From Paramuribaculum sp. (GTDB lineage Bacteria > Bacteroidota > Bacteroidia > Bacteroidales > Muribaculaceae), in assembly GCA_029062075.1 (NCBI GenBank), contig JAIDQW010000395.1, positions 1 to 6,848 of the forward strand: a stretch of DNA of 6,848 nucleotides, in the 5' to 3' direction. Under the pieces are notes generated by a model. It was not told the origin of the DNA and searched no databases. It saw only the letters and a list, made by a program, of their open reading frames with translations. Below, piece after piece: positions 5,980 through 6,848 of this stretch. Numbering within the stretch: position 1 is the stretch's first letter; the number at the start of each line of letters is the position of its first letter. Both the position numbers and the translations under genes were made by a program.

Positions 5980-5981
5980 CA
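5977..5981 (-). promoter_or_regulatory. TGATG stop-start overlap coupling AsmA-like gene to HAD gene
   Basis: On the minus strand the TGA stop (5981-5979) and the ATG start (5979-5977) share one base. Such overlaps usually let a terminating ribosome restart, linking the output of the two proteins, and they fix the HAD start codon. Confidence 0.75.
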
Positions 5982-6848
5982 GTGGTGTTTTTTCTTCTTG
6001 TCTTTCTTCTTATCCTTTGAAGGATAATCAGTCATTGGAAACGGTGGAGCTGACGGACCCTCAATCGCACCTCCCTGAATAAATATCAGCGAATCCTCAT
6101 GCGTCAGAGTGTCCGCAACCAGGAATTCGGCGGCTGTCTGTTTCGGGTTTTTCAGAATAAGCTCTGTGTGCTTGCCGGTGCGGGCACCGAACTTAAACAC
6201 CTCGCGGATTTCGTTCACCAGATTCATTCTCAGGGTATCGGTGAGCTGATGGCTGAAGGCTATCTTGTTCTCGTCAAAGTTGGCTCTGCCGAATCTCACT
6301 TTCAGGTGACCGGGCTTTCCGGTGATATTCACCCCGAACTTAAACGGTATGGGCGATTTCAGCACAGCTATATGATAGTCAAGGTCCATGTCAAGAGTAT
6401 TGTGTCCGCTCACTCCTATACGGTAACGGTCAAAGTCAAACACAAACGGGAATACATCGAGCTTGGTGTCCTTAATCATCAGCTCAACCTTCATGCTGTT
6501 GATCAGGTTGCGGTTTTTCTTCTTGAACATCAGCCATTTCGCCATCTTCTCGAAGGTCTTGTTGTCAACAAGCACCAGGCTGTCGCCGGAAAGCTTCATC
6601 ACCAGATTGAAGGTGTTGAACTTCAGGTTCATCATCGAGTCAATCTGAGTGCTCATAGCCACATCGGCGGTTATTATGCCGTTCACTTCGCGCAGAAGGG
6701 GCAGAACCGAGTCTATCTGCGGCAACAGTTGAAGAAACTCCTTGAGGTGCAGGCTTCTCACCACCACTCCGGCGGCAAAATGAATATCTTTTTTTGTAGG
6801 CGCGGAGTATAAGGCGGTAAGGTCCATAGAGCCTATCGGGGTATAGCC
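5979..6848 (-). CDS. AsmA-like envelope protein, C-terminal part
   Basis: The frame stays open to the window edge (GYTPIGS precedes the first methionine at 6827), so only the last 289 residues of a much larger protein are visible; that methionine is internal. The segment resembles the C-terminal region of Bacteroidetes AsmA-family proteins, with TALYSAPTKKDIHFA, a LKEFLQLLPQIDSVLPLL helix, FEKMAKWLMFKKKNRN, VFPFVFDFDRYRIGVSG and HIAVLKSPIPFKFGVNITG as landmarks. AsmA/TamB-like proteins are anchored in the inner membrane, extend into the periplasm, and are implicated in phospholipid transfer and outer-membrane integrity. The tail is rich in lysine and ends KDKKKDKKKKHH. The stop overlaps the HAD start by one base, making this the upstream gene of the AsmA-HAD-aroB unit. 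Confidence 0.85.
   Translation of the reverse strand, partial: GYTPIGSMDLTALYSAPTKKDIHFAAGVVVRSLHLKEFLQLLPQIDSVLPLLREVNGIITADVAMSTQIDSMMNLKFNTFNLVMKLSGDSLVLVDNKTFEKMAKWLMFKKKNRNLINSMKVELMIKDTKLDVFPFVFDFDRYRIGVSGHNTLDMDLDYHIAVLKSPIPFKFGVNITGKPGHLKVRFGRANFDENKIAFSHQLTDTLRMNLVNEIREVFKFGARTGKHTELILKNPKQTAAEFLVADTLTHEDSLIFIQGGAIEGPSAPPFPMTDYPSKDKKKDKKKKHH

Noticed and set aside
6099..6812. Long plus-strand open frame of 237 codons opposite the AsmA-like gene
   Set aside because: A shadow of the real minus-strand gene; low-complexity H/V/L-rich translation with no recognisable domain.

Overview
The window looks like chromosomal DNA from a gut Bacteroidales bacterium, plausibly Muribaculaceae or a close relative. 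This rests on recognised protein families (a Bacteroidetes-type ECF sigma factor, DUF4491, a TPM-domain protein with zinc ribbons, an OprO/P-type porin, an AsmA-like protein beside a HAD phosphatase and aroB). It also rests on promoter elements of the Bacteroidetes form TAnnTTTG in place of an E. coli-type -10. The family-level placement is inference.

Left part (1-1285, plus strand): the 3' end of a strongly codon-biased sigma-70 family gene, closed by a textbook intrinsic terminator (407-442). Then comes a solitary RhuM-family gene (509-1285) with its own promoter. Its C-terminal half resembles a phospholipase-D-like fold but appears to lack about 25-32 residues in frame. No restriction or mobility genes are visible beside it.

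Middle (1397-3044, plus strand): a secreted or membrane TPM-domain protein with two membrane segments, four CxxC pairs and a glycine-rich tail. A small three-helix DUF4491 membrane protein follows 43 nt later, probably in the same transcript. The DUF4491 gene runs convergently into the outer-membrane porin gene (3015-4034, minus strand), and the two coding regions overlap by 30 nt.

Right part (4147-6848, minus strand): a probable operon, in transcription order: the C-terminal part of an AsmA-like envelope protein (cut by the window edge), a HAD-superfamily phosphohydrolase coupled to it by a TGATG stop/start overlap, and aroB (3-dehydroquinate synthase, shikimate pathway) 12 nt further on. 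The porin lies downstream on the same strand but has its own promoter.

Most of this is ordinary core genome. I see no clear new multi-gene system. The points most worth a second look are the internally shortened RhuM/PLD-like protein, the TAnnTTTG elements that end only 4-7 nt before the ATG of all three genes that seem to have their own promoter (suggesting nearly leaderless mRNAs), the topology of the TPM/zinc-ribbon protein, and the convergent gene overlap. No gene-free stretch exceeds 300 bases.
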